Assembly (NCBI GenBank): GCA_963707125.1
Contig: CAVPOU010000015.1
Location: 248,001 to 312,000 of the forward strand
DNA: 64,000 bases
Origin: CAVPDE01 sp963707125
Lineage (GTDB): Bacteria; Desulfobacterota; DSM-4660; Desulfatiglandales; HGW-15
Direction: 5' to 3'
Both the position numbers and the translations under genes were made by a program. This document shows positions 53,457-62,369 of this stretch, piece by piece. Positions within the stretch are counted from its first letter, which is position 1. Each line of letters begins with the position of its first letter. The notes under the pieces were generated by a model. That model was not told where the DNA came from. It made no database searches and saw only the letters and a program-made list of their open reading frames with translations.

Positions 53457-55130
53457 CTAGAACGTCGGCCACGACATAAACTGCCAGTATCCGAAGATCG
53501 TCCAGAACCAGAGAATCAGCCATGCCATGATCGTCACGGGCAGGCCGTACTTGACGAAATCCATCACGTTCAGGAGCTTTTCTCCTGTCTCAGGATCCCT
53601 GCCCATTCCATAGGCTATCGCATTGTTAGGGGTTCCCACAACGAGGAAGTTGGCAAAAGAGGATGAAAAGGCACAGGCCAGAGCGATTTTCCAGATGTGC
53701 ACATTGGCCAGCTCGGCCATGGGAAGGAAAATCGGGCCGAGAGAAGCCACGGTCGCTCCGTCGCTCATGAAGTTCGTCATGATTCCGGTCGCCAGGCTGA
53801 CTCCGATGAGAAGGTTATCTCCCTTGAGCAGAAAGTCGGGGAGAGCATTCACAAAGACCTGGGCCATCCACACGGCCCCTCCTGTGAACTTGAGGGCCAC
53901 TCCCATGGCGCAGGCCGCTGCATACAGCCCTACGACGTCAAAGGCCACACCCTCCTGGATATCGTCCCATGTCAGGATCTTAGCCAGGAACATCGCCATG
54001 ACCGCATAGAGGGTCGGACCTCCAAGCCCGAACTCTTCCCCTAGGATAATCCACGCTGCCACAAGAACGACCAGGATCACCGCCATGATCGCTTCTTTTC
54101 CGCCGAACTTGGGCATCCTGGCCACTTCGGCTTTGACGATTTCGCTCGGGTTCATGTCCTTGACTTTGAATCGCGGCTTGCAGATGAGGTACATGTACGC
54201 GCCGATACAGACGCCCATCACCGGAACGAAGAGGAAGCCGTATTTCATCCATTCGAGAAAACTGATCGGTGCTCCGTATCCCGTGAGATAACCCACCATG
54301 ATGGCGTTTCTTCCCCCGGCAGCAGGAGAGCCCGGACCTCCGTGGTTGGCCGCAAAGCAAAGCCCCAGAAGAAGAAAAACCGCCAGGGCTCGATCCTTTT
54401 CAACCCCGTACATTCTGCACGTCACCTTGTAAACACCCATGAGCACCGGGATGAGCAAGGCGACCAAAGCGTGCTCGGAAAGAAAACTTGCGGCCATCGC
54501 AATCATGGGGAAAAAGAGAAAGGCGAAGGACTTGGCGCTCTTTATCCTGCTGAGGAGGATGAGGCCGATGCGTTTGTCCAAACCGGTCTTTGCAACGCCT
54601 ACGGCCACGGCCAGAATGCCGAAAATGAAGAAGACGGCATCCTGCATGTAGGCTTTGGAGATCTCCTCGATGGGCAGGATCCCGAAGAGATAGAGCAGGA
54701 CAGCCACGAGGATATTCGTGGCACCCAAAGCCAGAGCCTCCGTACCCCACAGGAAAACGGTGAGCGCAAAGGTGGCCAGGGTGATCTTGGCCAGTTGGGC
54801 TGTAGCCCTATCAGAGAGCAGCTTGCTGTGCTTCTGGTGCACTTCCTCCCCTGCAACATGCTTTGCGTCTTTCTTCTCTTCCTTCTTAAAGGCGCCGGGA
54901 TTGAGCTTGCGGTTCACGGTGTCCGTGATCGTCTTGACGCCTGCGCTCAGCGAATAGCCCGAAGGGCCTTCCTTGCTTACAAGTTCAATCATGCTCTGGG
55001 GAGGGGGAAGGATCACCAGAATCGCGTAAACGATAAAGGCGATCAACAGGAGCACCGGCTTGTAGCCGGGCCTGTTTGCCCAGAAACTTCCTCCAGGGTT
55101 AGGGAGAACTGCTGCTTGATGATGCGCCAT
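53457..55130 (-). CDS. DASS/SLC13-family anion:sodium symporter
   Basis: A 557-residue membrane carrier; ATG 55130 (MAHHQAAVLPN) has GGAGGAG just upstream. About twelve helices. Family features: AMAASFLSEHALVALLIPVL (first half) and TGIMTNFMSDGATVASLGPI and FANFLVVGTPNNAIAYGMG (second half), the two Na+/substrate clusters. A 60-residue charged segment (GAFKKEEKKDAKHVAGEEVHQKH) after TM1 is unusual. Substrates of the family are dicarboxylates, sulfate and related anions; nothing here decides between them. Transcribed with the Cache kinase at 51746. Confidence 0.9.
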   Translation of the reverse strand: MAHHQAAVLPNPGGSFWANRPGYKPVLLLIAFIVYAILVILPPPQSMIELVSKEGPSGYSLSAGVKTITDTVNRKLNPGAFKKEEKKDAKHVAGEEVHQKHSKLLSDRATAQLAKITLATFALTVFLWGTEALALGATNILVAVLLYLFGILPIEEISKAYMQDAVFFIFGILAVAVGVAKTGLDKRIGLILLSRIKSAKSFAFLFFPMIAMAASFLSEHALVALLIPVLMGVYKVTCRMYGVEKDRALAVFLLLGLCFAANHGGPGSPAAGGRNAIMVGYLTGYGAPISFLEWMKYGFLFVPVMGVCIGAYMYLICKPRFKVKDMNPSEIVKAEVARMPKFGGKEAIMAVILVVLVAAWIILGEEFGLGGPTLYAVMAMFLAKILTWDDIQEGVAFDVVGLYAAACAMGVALKFTGGAVWMAQVFVNALPDFLLKGDNLLIGVSLATGIMTNFMSDGATVASLGPIFLPMAELANVHIWKIALACAFSSSFANFLVVGTPNNAIAYGMGRDPETGEKLLNVMDFVKYGLPVTIMAWLILWFWTIFGYWQFMSWPTF

Positions 55131-55228
55131 ACTCTCCTCCATGGGTCTAGAAGATGAAGGGAGGGGAAACCTCCACCGTTCTTATTCCCCGTTCAAAGTA
55201 ACTTCGCAATAAGTCCGGGTAAGTTCTA

Positions 55229-55300
55229 TGGATTCCGGCTTTCGCCGGAATGACCAAGAGGTCCAAGTGCACGTCATTCCGGCGAAAGCCGGAATCCAGA
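55229..55300. repeat. Interspersed palindromic repeat (family R3)
   Basis: GGATTCCGGCTTTCGCCGGA with ATGAC and GTCATTCCGGCGAAAGCCGG with AATCC are inverted copies separated by 20 bases. The rest of the gap to 55544 is AT-rich and has GGAGTACTGGAGT-type words (55475-55520) but no gene. Confidence 0.75.
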
Positions 55301-55544
55301 CAACACGGCGTTCCACAGTACTCCCGGATTTATTGAGAAGTTACCTAATAAGGGCGTAAGTATATTAAAGGCCACGAAAAAGTCAAACAAACAAATGAGC
55401 GAAGAGGCTCTTGCTAGAAGAAACCGTTAATGTCTTTCAACATCATGAAATGTCGGCATTTTTAGGCTAAAGAATACTGGAGTACTGGAGTGATGGAAAG
55501 AGCCAGTACTTCAGGAGTCCATCACTCCGTTCGGCTTAATCCCC

Positions 55545-55728
55545 GGTGGCACGGACAAACCTTTATCCGCCTGGCGGATGTTTGTCCGTGCCACCCACAC
55601 CTCAGCACTCATTACTCCTCACTTTTCCTCTGTCCCTCGTCCCCGGTGCCACGGACAAGCTTGCTTGTCCGTGCTAGTGAGGGATAGCTTGATCGCCACC
55701 ACGGACAAGTGAACTTGTCCGTGCCACC
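55545..55728. repeat. REP array 5 (GTGGCACGGACAAG family)
   Basis: Three divergent units: 55545-55593 (loop stem ATCCGCCTGGCGGAT, like the first unit of array 1), 55645-55673, and 55698-55728 (CACGGACAAGTGAACTTGTCCGTG). All keep the CACGGACAA/TTGTCCGTG stem. Confidence 0.8.
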
Positions 55729-55806
55729 CACAACTCATAACTCATGACCTTTCATTGCGCTTTATGCTTTTCAACTTTAGGCACTTTAGCTCACTTTAGC
55801 ATTCTA

Positions 55807-58401
55807 TCACTTCACCTTAAAGAGTTCCCTGATGTCTTGATGAATCTTCGCCTGGTAGTGCTGATAGGAGACAGGGTTGGCCATGACCATGTCCAGCTGC
55901 CTGGTGTGAATGGTGAGAAACCCGAGGACCCTGAGGCGGCTCTTCATGAAGTCTTCGTCTCTGTCCTCAATGCGTGAGAGGAGATTGTCTTCCCTCACGC
56001 TGGCCCGGAACCCATACTCCTCCAGCAGTTCCTTCACGAAGACAACCCGTCTGACTCTTCGCTCAAAATCGGCGGCGCCGCCTTTGAACTGAAAACTGAT
56101 GTAGTTCTCTCTTGCCCTCTCACTCACCAGCCCTTCCACAATCGAGAAATGAAAGCCGAGCCTTGAACTGAGGCTGCAGTAATTTTTCGAAATGATGAAA
56201 TAGTTCTTCGCGCCATAGGCCGAACCGCCACCCGTAACAAGAGCCGTGTTTCTCGTGGCCTCGAACATGACGGACATCAATCCTTTTCCATCCACAGGCG
56301 GCGGCCCTTCCCACGGTTTGGCCGTAATCCCTTTCCAGAGGGCTTGCATGGGAATGGAGACGATGTTCTCAAGCTTCACATATCTTCCTTCCACTTCCTC
56401 CCGAAAGCCGTCGTCCAGATTCAGAACCCACCACTGCATCGGCACATCGCACAGCAATTGTTTGCTGGAACGCTCGGGGAACTGATGCTCTTTCCCGAAC
56501 TGGAACATCTCGTGAACGGATTTCTCATGACAGAACCTCGTGATGTCGTGAAAGGTCCTGCACCTCTCTGCTTTGAATGCAGGCGCATCCGGGTCCAGGA
56601 GGTGAAGGGGAATGATCTGCTCCGCCGCTCCCTTGAGCGCATCAAACACTGGGCTCCCTTCCATGAGATTTCGTGGTTTCTCCGTCTTGAAGAGAAGCTC
56701 CTCCACGCGGCCCTCATAGATCCTGAGGCCATCGGCATCCACGGTCACGGTCCGGCCGTTTTCAAGACCTGTCATGGCACCGTCCACACCGAAAAGTGCC
56801 GGGACCCCGAATTCTCTGGAGACGTTCGCAAGATGTCCGGCAATGCTCCCCTGCTCGGTCACCACGGCAGCCGCCCTGCTGAGAAGCGTCGCCCATCGGG
56901 GAAGGGATTGCTCGGCCACGAGCACGCCTCCTGCCGGGAACTGGAGGGCATCCATATCCTTGCGGGCAATGAAGACAGGCCCGGACCCGACACCCGAACC
57001 GGCCGTCACCCCTCCTTTGAGAAGCACCCTGGCACGGCCTTCATCCTTTGCCTCCAGCCGGCTTTTCGCGCTCTCCGCCTTTTGGAGTAGCGGCCGGCAC
57101 TGCAGAATAACAACGGAGCCGGCTCTGTCCACGGCCCACTCAATATCCTGTGGCCTTTGGTAGTAAGCTTCGATCCGAACAGCGAGGCGGGCGAGTTCCT
57201 TGGCCTGGTCATCCGTCAGCGAGGCCGAGCGGCTCTCTTCGCCGGTCACATCCAGTCGGCAAACCCCTTCTTCAGGGTAGCACACGAATTTCTGATCCTT
57301 CACGGGGATGGCCCTTTCGCGGACGGCCATGGAATCGCCCCTTGAAACGACGAAAAGATCCGTTGCCGCACTCCCGTCCACGACCGCCTTGGGAAGCCCC
57401 CACAGGGAGTTGATCACGACACCGTCGTCCCGGATGTCGAGGGGATTTCTCGAATACATCACTCCGCCGGAGACGGCATCCACCATCTGCATGCACCCCA
57501 CGCCCATGGCCACCTCTTCATCCCGGATCCCCCGGTTCAGGCGGTAGGTCATGGCCGTGAGGCTGTACTTGCTGGCCACCACGTTCTTGTAGGCTTCGAG
57601 AAGGTTCTCCCTGCTTACATTCAGTTCTGACCGGTATTGTCCGGCAAACGAGGTCCCCGGCATATCCTCCCCAAGGGCGCTGCTCCGCAGGGCGACCCGC
57701 ACGCCATCCCCTGCCTCCTCTTCCAGCAGCCTGTACTGGTCCAGGATGGCTTTTTCGAGATCCGGAGGGACCGGAGAAGCCATGATCCGTTGCTGGATCG
57801 AGGCGCTAAGGCCGAAAAGGTGATCGAGTTGATCCACGTTGGTCGACTGGATGAGTCGGTCGATCTCCGCCTGCAGGTCGCTGTGCTTCATAAAAAGATC
57901 ATACGCTGTCGCGGTGATCGCGAATCCTCCCGGTATCCTGAAATCCACCTGCTTCCCGATCTCGGCAAGACTCGCGATCTTGCTTCCCACCAGGTCCGCC
58001 ATGCTTTTGTCCACTTCCCGGAGAGGCTTGACCAGCACGCCGTCGTGGGAAAGCTCCCCTGGGCGGATATAGGGATTGATCTTCAGCTGGATCTCTTTGA
58101 AGCGGTCGAAGAGAGCAGGGTATTTCCCCGGCGCAAGGTCGTTCAGATTCTTGACAATCTGGAAAACGCTCGTGGAAACGCTCGTGCACCTGGATCGGAC
58201 AAAAGACATCCCAAAGGGCCAGGTCCCCTTCAGGGCCTCTTCCATCTCAGCCATGATGTCGAGCGCCTTGTTGTTGGCATTGAGAAGGAGCTTGAACAGA
58301 TGGTAGCGGCCCCGAAAAGCCAGGCGCAGCTCTTCCGGGCTCTGTGGCTCTTGTTTGGGGCCTCTGCGAAGAAGCGATATCAGATGCTCGAACACTCCCA
58401 T
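55807..58401 (-). CDS. PEP-synthase-like protein without the PEP-binding barrel (paralogue of 16493)
   Basis: An 864-residue protein from ATG 58401. Helical N-terminal domain (1-130, FRGRYHLFKLLLNANNKALD), PPDK_N ATP-grasp (about 130-445: VGSKIASLAEIGK, VALRSSALGEDMPGTSFAGQ, QDIEWAVDRAGSVVILQCRPL), phosphohistidine domain (about 465-560: TEQGSIAGHLANVSREFGVPAL) and the same unrecognised C-terminal domain as 16493 (TFHDITRFCHEKSVHEMFQF, then NYISFQFKGGAADFERRVRR). No C-terminal PEP/pyruvate barrel. ATP-grasp and His domains look functional, so it should move a phosphoryl group from ATP to an unknown acceptor. Monocistronic, with repeats on both sides. Confidence 0.87.
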   Translation of the reverse strand: MGVFEHLISLLRRGPKQEPQSPEELRLAFRGRYHLFKLLLNANNKALDIMAEMEEALKGTWPFGMSFVRSRCTSVSTSVFQIVKNLNDLAPGKYPALFDRFKEIQLKINPYIRPGELSHDGVLVKPLREVDKSMADLVGSKIASLAEIGKQVDFRIPGGFAITATAYDLFMKHSDLQAEIDRLIQSTNVDQLDHLFGLSASIQQRIMASPVPPDLEKAILDQYRLLEEEAGDGVRVALRSSALGEDMPGTSFAGQYRSELNVSRENLLEAYKNVVASKYSLTAMTYRLNRGIRDEEVAMGVGCMQMVDAVSGGVMYSRNPLDIRDDGVVINSLWGLPKAVVDGSAATDLFVVSRGDSMAVRERAIPVKDQKFVCYPEEGVCRLDVTGEESRSASLTDDQAKELARLAVRIEAYYQRPQDIEWAVDRAGSVVILQCRPLLQKAESAKSRLEAKDEGRARVLLKGGVTAGSGVGSGPVFIARKDMDALQFPAGGVLVAEQSLPRWATLLSRAAAVVTEQGSIAGHLANVSREFGVPALFGVDGAMTGLENGRTVTVDADGLRIYEGRVEELLFKTEKPRNLMEGSPVFDALKGAAEQIIPLHLLDPDAPAFKAERCRTFHDITRFCHEKSVHEMFQFGKEHQFPERSSKQLLCDVPMQWWVLNLDDGFREEVEGRYVKLENIVSIPMQALWKGITAKPWEGPPPVDGKGLMSVMFEATRNTALVTGGGSAYGAKNYFIISKNYCSLSSRLGFHFSIVEGLVSERARENYISFQFKGGAADFERRVRRVVFVKELLEEYGFRASVREDNLLSRIEDRDEDFMKSRLRVLGFLTIHTRQLDMVMANPVSYQHYQAKIHQDIRELFKVK

Positions 58402-58429
58402 CTGCAATTCCCACCTTGTCTTCAGCGTA

Positions 58430-58560
58430 ATGCCTCACCCCCACCTTGCCTCCCCCACACGCGGCGCAAGCGCCCGCGCTGCGCATCAAGGGGGAGGCAA
58501 CCCCTGGTAATCAATAAGAGTTCCCCTCCCCTGGCGGGAGGGGTAAGGGGAGGGGGTAAT
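58430..58560. repeat. R2 element fragments
   Basis: GC-rich blocks (CCCCCACCTTGCCTCCCCCA, then AAGGGGGAGG; and CCCCTCCCCTGGCGGGAGGG) upstream of the PEP-synthase-like gene. They match the internal palindromes of R2 with an extra CGCGGCGCAAGCGCCCGCGC insert. Confidence 0.6.
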
Positions 58561-58585
58561 TCTTATTATAACTTACCTTTCCGCC

Positions 58586-58620
58586 ACAAAAAAGCCGAAG
58601 GCACGGAATGGCCTTCGGCT
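58586..58620 (-). terminator. Intrinsic terminator of the large TauE gene
   Basis: AGCCGAAGGC (58593-58602) and GCCTTCGGCT (58611-58620) form a perfect ten-bp stem; on the minus strand it runs straight into six T. It lies 26 bases after the stop at 58646. Confidence 0.88.
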
Positions 58621-58645
58621 CTGCACGGTTCACAGGCTCCTTCCG

Positions 58646-60634
58646 TCAATGTCCCAGCTTGAGTCCCCATCCCTCGAACATGAACAGAATGGCGAACCCA
58701 TACCAGAGGGTGTAAATGACGTAGAAGAGAAGAGAGACGAGGACCGTTCCCCATCGGTCGCCGATGTTTTGAGGCTCTATCGTGTAATAATTGTAAGAAC
58801 ACTCTATCGCTTTTTTCTGCGTAAGGACAACAGCCTTTGCCTCTTTAAACTTTTTTTGCCTGCTCAGATCCCTGTCCATCTCTGTAAACGCTTCCCACCA
58901 GTTGTAAAGAACTCTCCTTTCCTCATACCCGTACTTGCCGGCCACATGCTTGCCGTCATTCTTGTACATCGCGTCGGCATCCCCCAGAGCGTTTTGGAGA
59001 ATTTTCTCAAAATCGCCTGTGACCTTGAGCTCCGCACCTGAGACCGTGACTTCGGCGCCGCTTGCTTTGAAAAGAGCAGAGGTCTGCTCCGCCTGTTTTC
59101 CGTCCGCCATTTTCAGGTTGATGCTCACCGAGGTTCCTTTGAATTTCTTCGCCTCTTCGCTTGCCTTGGGGATGTAGTAGGCGGATCCTTTTGAAATGGT
59201 ATTGTAGAGGTTATCCAGGTAATCCAGGGCATTCTTCCCGTTGTACAGAGGCAGGAAGAAGAAAATCAGCACAATTACAAACCCTATCATCAGACCGAAG
59301 CCTGTATAGAATTGTTTCACATTAGCGACCGTACTTAACTCCTCTCCCTTGAGGACTCGAATGTTCTTCAGGAAAGTTCCGATGACCCAGACGCCGAAAA
59401 TACCCACCGTCAAAAAGAAGGCGACGATGCCGATGTTTTCGAGGAGCGCTCCTGTCTCCTTGGAGATGGGGAGCACTTCCATCGCCCCTAACTTGGACGG
59501 CAGAGCAAAAATACGATTCACAAAGCCCGCGAGCACGGCCATGGCGTAAAAGCCGCGGATCGTGATCCCTGTGACGACCTTGGTCACCATGGCTCCGATC
59601 TGGATGCCGAACAAGGACCCCAGGAGCATACCCATGGCCAGGGTGTAGAAAATGAAGCCGTAAATGGCGTACTGGGTCACGGCCGCAAAGCCGGCCGTGA
59701 AAATGATCTGGAACACGTCCGTGCCCACTGTGGTCATCGAGGATACGCCAAGGACGTACACGAAGATGGGGAAGGTCAGAAAGCCGCCGCCCACTCCCAT
59801 GATGCCTGCCGCAAGCCCCACAAGGGCGCCGCTCAGCACGAGGAAAATCCATGAAATGCTTCGACCGCCCGGGGTGAAGTCGTGATCGAACTTGATCATG
59901 GGCGGAACCTTCACGCCCTGGATCTTCTGGGGCAGGCTCCCCATCTCGGTGCCCTCATCCTTTCCGCCGTGGGCTCCCTGACCTGCGCCATGGAAGTCCT
60001 TCTTCTTTTTGAGATTGCTCGCTTTCAGAAAGTCGATGAGGGCGTAGAAACCGAGGAACCCGAGCATCACCGCGTAAATGACCGTGATAAAGGCGTCGCT
60101 CAGAACCGGGTTGATCTCGTAGAGGACGCGGTTGATGAGGCCTCCCACCGTTGCCCCGATCATGGCGCCGATCAGGAACACCGCGGCCAGAGGGATGGAG
60201 ACATTGCCGAGTTTCCTGTGGATCACGCTGCCCATGATGGCCTTGGCAAAGATGTGAAAAAGATCGGTCCCCACCGCAAGGATCCCCTTGATGCCCGCGC
60301 TCATCATGGCCGGAGCAATGACGAATCCTCCCCCTGCTCCGATGCAGCCGGTGATCAGGCCGGCAATCACCCCGATGAGGATCGAGGCCACGAAGATGCC
60401 TGTGGAATAAAAGGCCGGGCTGTAAGCCGTCTTCCCACCCAGGAACTGGGGAATCGCTTCCCCCACCTGGTCCGCGAAAGCAATACATCCGATGATCGCG
60501 GGCAGGGTGAGCAACCCCAGCAACAGCATTCGTCTTTTGTCCCCAAGAATGACCCGGGAGACCTCCAGTTCCCAGGTGGCGTGCGCTCTGGCACCCGCCA
60601 TCATGAATTTGCCCCACTCGTTAAAGAACCCCAT
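58646..60634 (-). CDS. Large TauE/SafE-family permease with an extra soluble domain
   Basis: A 662-residue carrier; ATG 60634 follows GGAGTTAGGG, with 60661 as an alternative. About ten helices. TauE repeats: GLITGCIGAGGGFVIAPAMM with GTDLFHIFAKAIMGSVIHRK, and GLAAGIMGVGGGFLTFPIFV with GTDVFQIIFTAGF. The loop between halves is charged (KKKKDFHGAGQGAHGGKDEG). After the permease core a 150-residue soluble segment (about 470-620: KGTSVSINLKMADGKQAEQT, KASGAEVTVSGAELKVTGDF) lies between the last two helices, not usual for the family. It is about twice the normal 250-350 residues. A receiver gene (60770) lies just upstream on the same strand. Substrate unknown; sulfite or a sulfonate is the family guess. 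Confidence 0.88.
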   Translation of the reverse strand: MGFFNEWGKFMMAGARAHATWELEVSRVILGDKRRMLLLGLLTLPAIIGCIAFADQVGEAIPQFLGGKTAYSPAFYSTGIFVASILIGVIAGLITGCIGAGGGFVIAPAMMSAGIKGILAVGTDLFHIFAKAIMGSVIHRKLGNVSIPLAAVFLIGAMIGATVGGLINRVLYEINPVLSDAFITVIYAVMLGFLGFYALIDFLKASNLKKKKDFHGAGQGAHGGKDEGTEMGSLPQKIQGVKVPPMIKFDHDFTPGGRSISWIFLVLSGALVGLAAGIMGVGGGFLTFPIFVYVLGVSSMTTVGTDVFQIIFTAGFAAVTQYAIYGFIFYTLAMGMLLGSLFGIQIGAMVTKVVTGITIRGFYAMAVLAGFVNRIFALPSKLGAMEVLPISKETGALLENIGIVAFFLTVGIFGVWVIGTFLKNIRVLKGEELSTVANVKQFYTGFGLMIGFVIVLIFFFLPLYNGKNALDYLDNLYNTISKGSAYYIPKASEEAKKFKGTSVSINLKMADGKQAEQTSALFKASGAEVTVSGAELKVTGDFEKILQNALGDADAMYKNDGKHVAGKYGYEERRVLYNWWEAFTEMDRDLSRQKKFKEAKAVVLTQKKAIECSYNYYTIEPQNIGDRWGTVLVSLLFYVIYTLWYGFAILFMFEGWGLKLGH

Positions 60635-60687
60635 AGGCCCTAACTCCTCTCGTGAATTCAACCACCTTTCATGGGTTGCTGTTCAGC

Positions 60688-60745
60688 CCCCTCACCCTTA
60701 CCCTCTCCCCGGGGGGAGAGGGCAGGGTGAGGGGGAACATCCTAG
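60688..60745. repeat. R2-like GC-rich palindrome
   Basis: CCCTCACCCTTACCCTCTCC and GGGAGAGGGCAGGGTGAGGG form a near-perfect dyad in the gap between the receiver and the TauE gene; sister of 41515-41577. Confidence 0.6.
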
Positions 60746-60769
60746 TGTCGGAAAGAACATCCCTTTTGC

Positions 60770-61177
60770 CTAGAGTCTTCCCCTTCCTTTTATTTTTTCG
60801 AGCTGGATCGTTCGCCTCTTGTTGGCGTCCTGAAGTTTGTACAGAAGGTCGTCAATCTCCACGGGCTTCATGAGATAGTCGAAGGCTCCGAGCTCCATCC
60901 CCTCAATGGCGACTTCCAAACTCGCATGCCCGGTGAGCATGATCACCTCGATGAGAGGATAGTTTCTTTTGATCTCTTTCAGCACTTCAATGCCATCCAT
61001 CCCCGGCATTCTCACGTCAAGCACAACGACATCAACAGGACTTTGCTTCAAGAGAGCAAGAGCCTCTTCTCCGTTCTTCGCTCCAAGGGCATTAACGTTC
61101 CTCTTCTGAATGCGTTTTACTACAGTGTCCAGGAAATCGACTTCGTCATCTACGAAGAGCACATGAAAACTCTCCAT
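60770..61177 (-). CDS. Single-domain response regulator next to a TauE permease
   Basis: A 135-residue receiver (RBS AGGAGG): DDE at 10-12, Asp in VVVLDVRMPGMDG, Thr in LTGHAS, Lys in LMKPVE, then a short basic tail. It is 135 bases upstream of the TauE gene, separated by a palindrome, on the same strand. No kinase adjoins. Closest relative here is the receiver at 50751. Confidence 0.92.
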   Translation of the reverse strand: MESFHVLFVDDEVDFLDTVVKRIQKRNVNALGAKNGEEALALLKQSPVDVVVLDVRMPGMDGIEVLKEIKRNYPLIEVIMLTGHASLEVAIEGMELGAFDYLMKPVEIDDLLYKLQDANKRRTIQLEKIKGRGRL

Positions 61178-61396
61178 TCCACATTCCTCCTACCCCATAC
61201 AGGGTCTATGATTTGGGTCACCTGTAGGCTGTACGGTCTAATTGCGTTCTCCTCCACCTCTTTTGCCAAATGCAAAACAGGTGGATTTCCTCTTCCGCTC
61301 CCTCTGTCAGGGGGATAGTGGAGAACCCGGCGTCGTCACCCCGCAATCTTGGCCGCAGAGTCTTGAATTTGCGACTCTGAGATTTCCCGGTACGTT

Positions 61397-62083
61397 CTAG
61401 CGGATGAAAATTTCCCTTTTGTTGTCCCGGCTGTCCACGATGTAGAGCACTTTGGCTTTCTTCTTAAGATCTTCTTTGAGTTGCGGCATCTTTTCCCGGT
61501 TCACGTCGTACATGCGGATATAAACGTACCGATGGCCTTCCGGCGCCTTCTCGTAGGAACTCAGGATCGAGGCCATTCTTCCGCCGTAGGCTCTGATCAC
61601 GTCCGCCACGTCCTTGATGGATCCCGCCCGATCTTCCAGCAAGAAAGCGAATTGGACTCCCTTTTTCCCCACACCGGTGAGAGAAATCAGAACCTTGAAG
61701 AGATCGGTCTGGGTAATCGTCCCGATCACGTCTCCGTCCTTATCCACCACCGGCATCCCCGAGATTCTGGCCTGGAGCAGGAGCTCGGCAGCTTCCTCTA
61801 TGGTGTAGTTGTATGGAACCGTGATCGGGTTCTTGGTCATGATCTCCCGGACCTTGATGTTGGCGATGAGATAGAGCAGTTCGTGAGCTTCTAGGGCTGT
61901 GGCGTCCGAGGGAGAAGCCCTTTTGAGATCCCTGTCGGTGATAACTCCTACAAGCTTCCCTTTTTCCAACACGGGAAGGTGCCGGATGTTGTGTTCCTTC
62001 AAGAGCTTTGTGGCATCCAGCATGGAATCATCGGCGTCCACGGTAACCACATTTGGGTTCATCCAATTCTCAACGAGTAGCAT
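61397..62083 (-). CDS. acuB: CBS-pair/ACT-domain protein (AcuB-like)
   Basis: A 228-residue protein with two CBS motifs (1-60, ENWMNPNVVTVDADDSMLDA ... LVGVITDRDLKRASPSD; 75-135, IMTKNPITVPYNYTIEEAAE ... VIGTITQTDLFKVLISLTG) and a C-terminal ACT-like domain (about 145-228, FAFLLEDRAGSIKDVADVIR). This order, length and the TDRDxKxASPS signature match Bacillus AcuB, encoded with the acetyltransferase AcuA and deacetylase AcuC that control acetyl-CoA synthetase. Here the probable partners are scattered over 40 kb. CBS pairs commonly sense AMP/ATP. ATG 62083 has a weak RBS. Confidence 0.8.
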   Translation of the reverse strand: MLLVENWMNPNVVTVDADDSMLDATKLLKEHNIRHLPVLEKGKLVGVITDRDLKRASPSDATALEAHELLYLIANIKVREIMTKNPITVPYNYTIEEAAELLLQARISGMPVVDKDGDVIGTITQTDLFKVLISLTGVGKKGVQFAFLLEDRAGSIKDVADVIRAYGGRMASILSSYEKAPEGHRYVYIRMYDVNREKMPQLKEDLKKKAKVLYIVDSRDNKREIFIR

Positions 62084-62369
62084 GGTCTATCCCCCCTTCT
62101 TTTTAAAGGTTCAAACCGGTATCAAATCGAGCAGGCAAACCAATCCGCCTGCTTTCCCTGCACTATTCCCGGAAATGGAATCAGTCCCTGAGAAACGCTT
62201 TTCAGGACAAAACCTCGCTGGATGATTATTGATTTCGGTTGGAAATTGATGAAACATACTATTCTGAAACGGAAGTGTCAACCCTTCGATTATCCAGGTC
62301 AGGGTTGACCCTGAGCCGTTTCGGAGGGGCAAAGAAACGGCTGTCAGCGGTCCGTGGTCGGTTGTCGTT

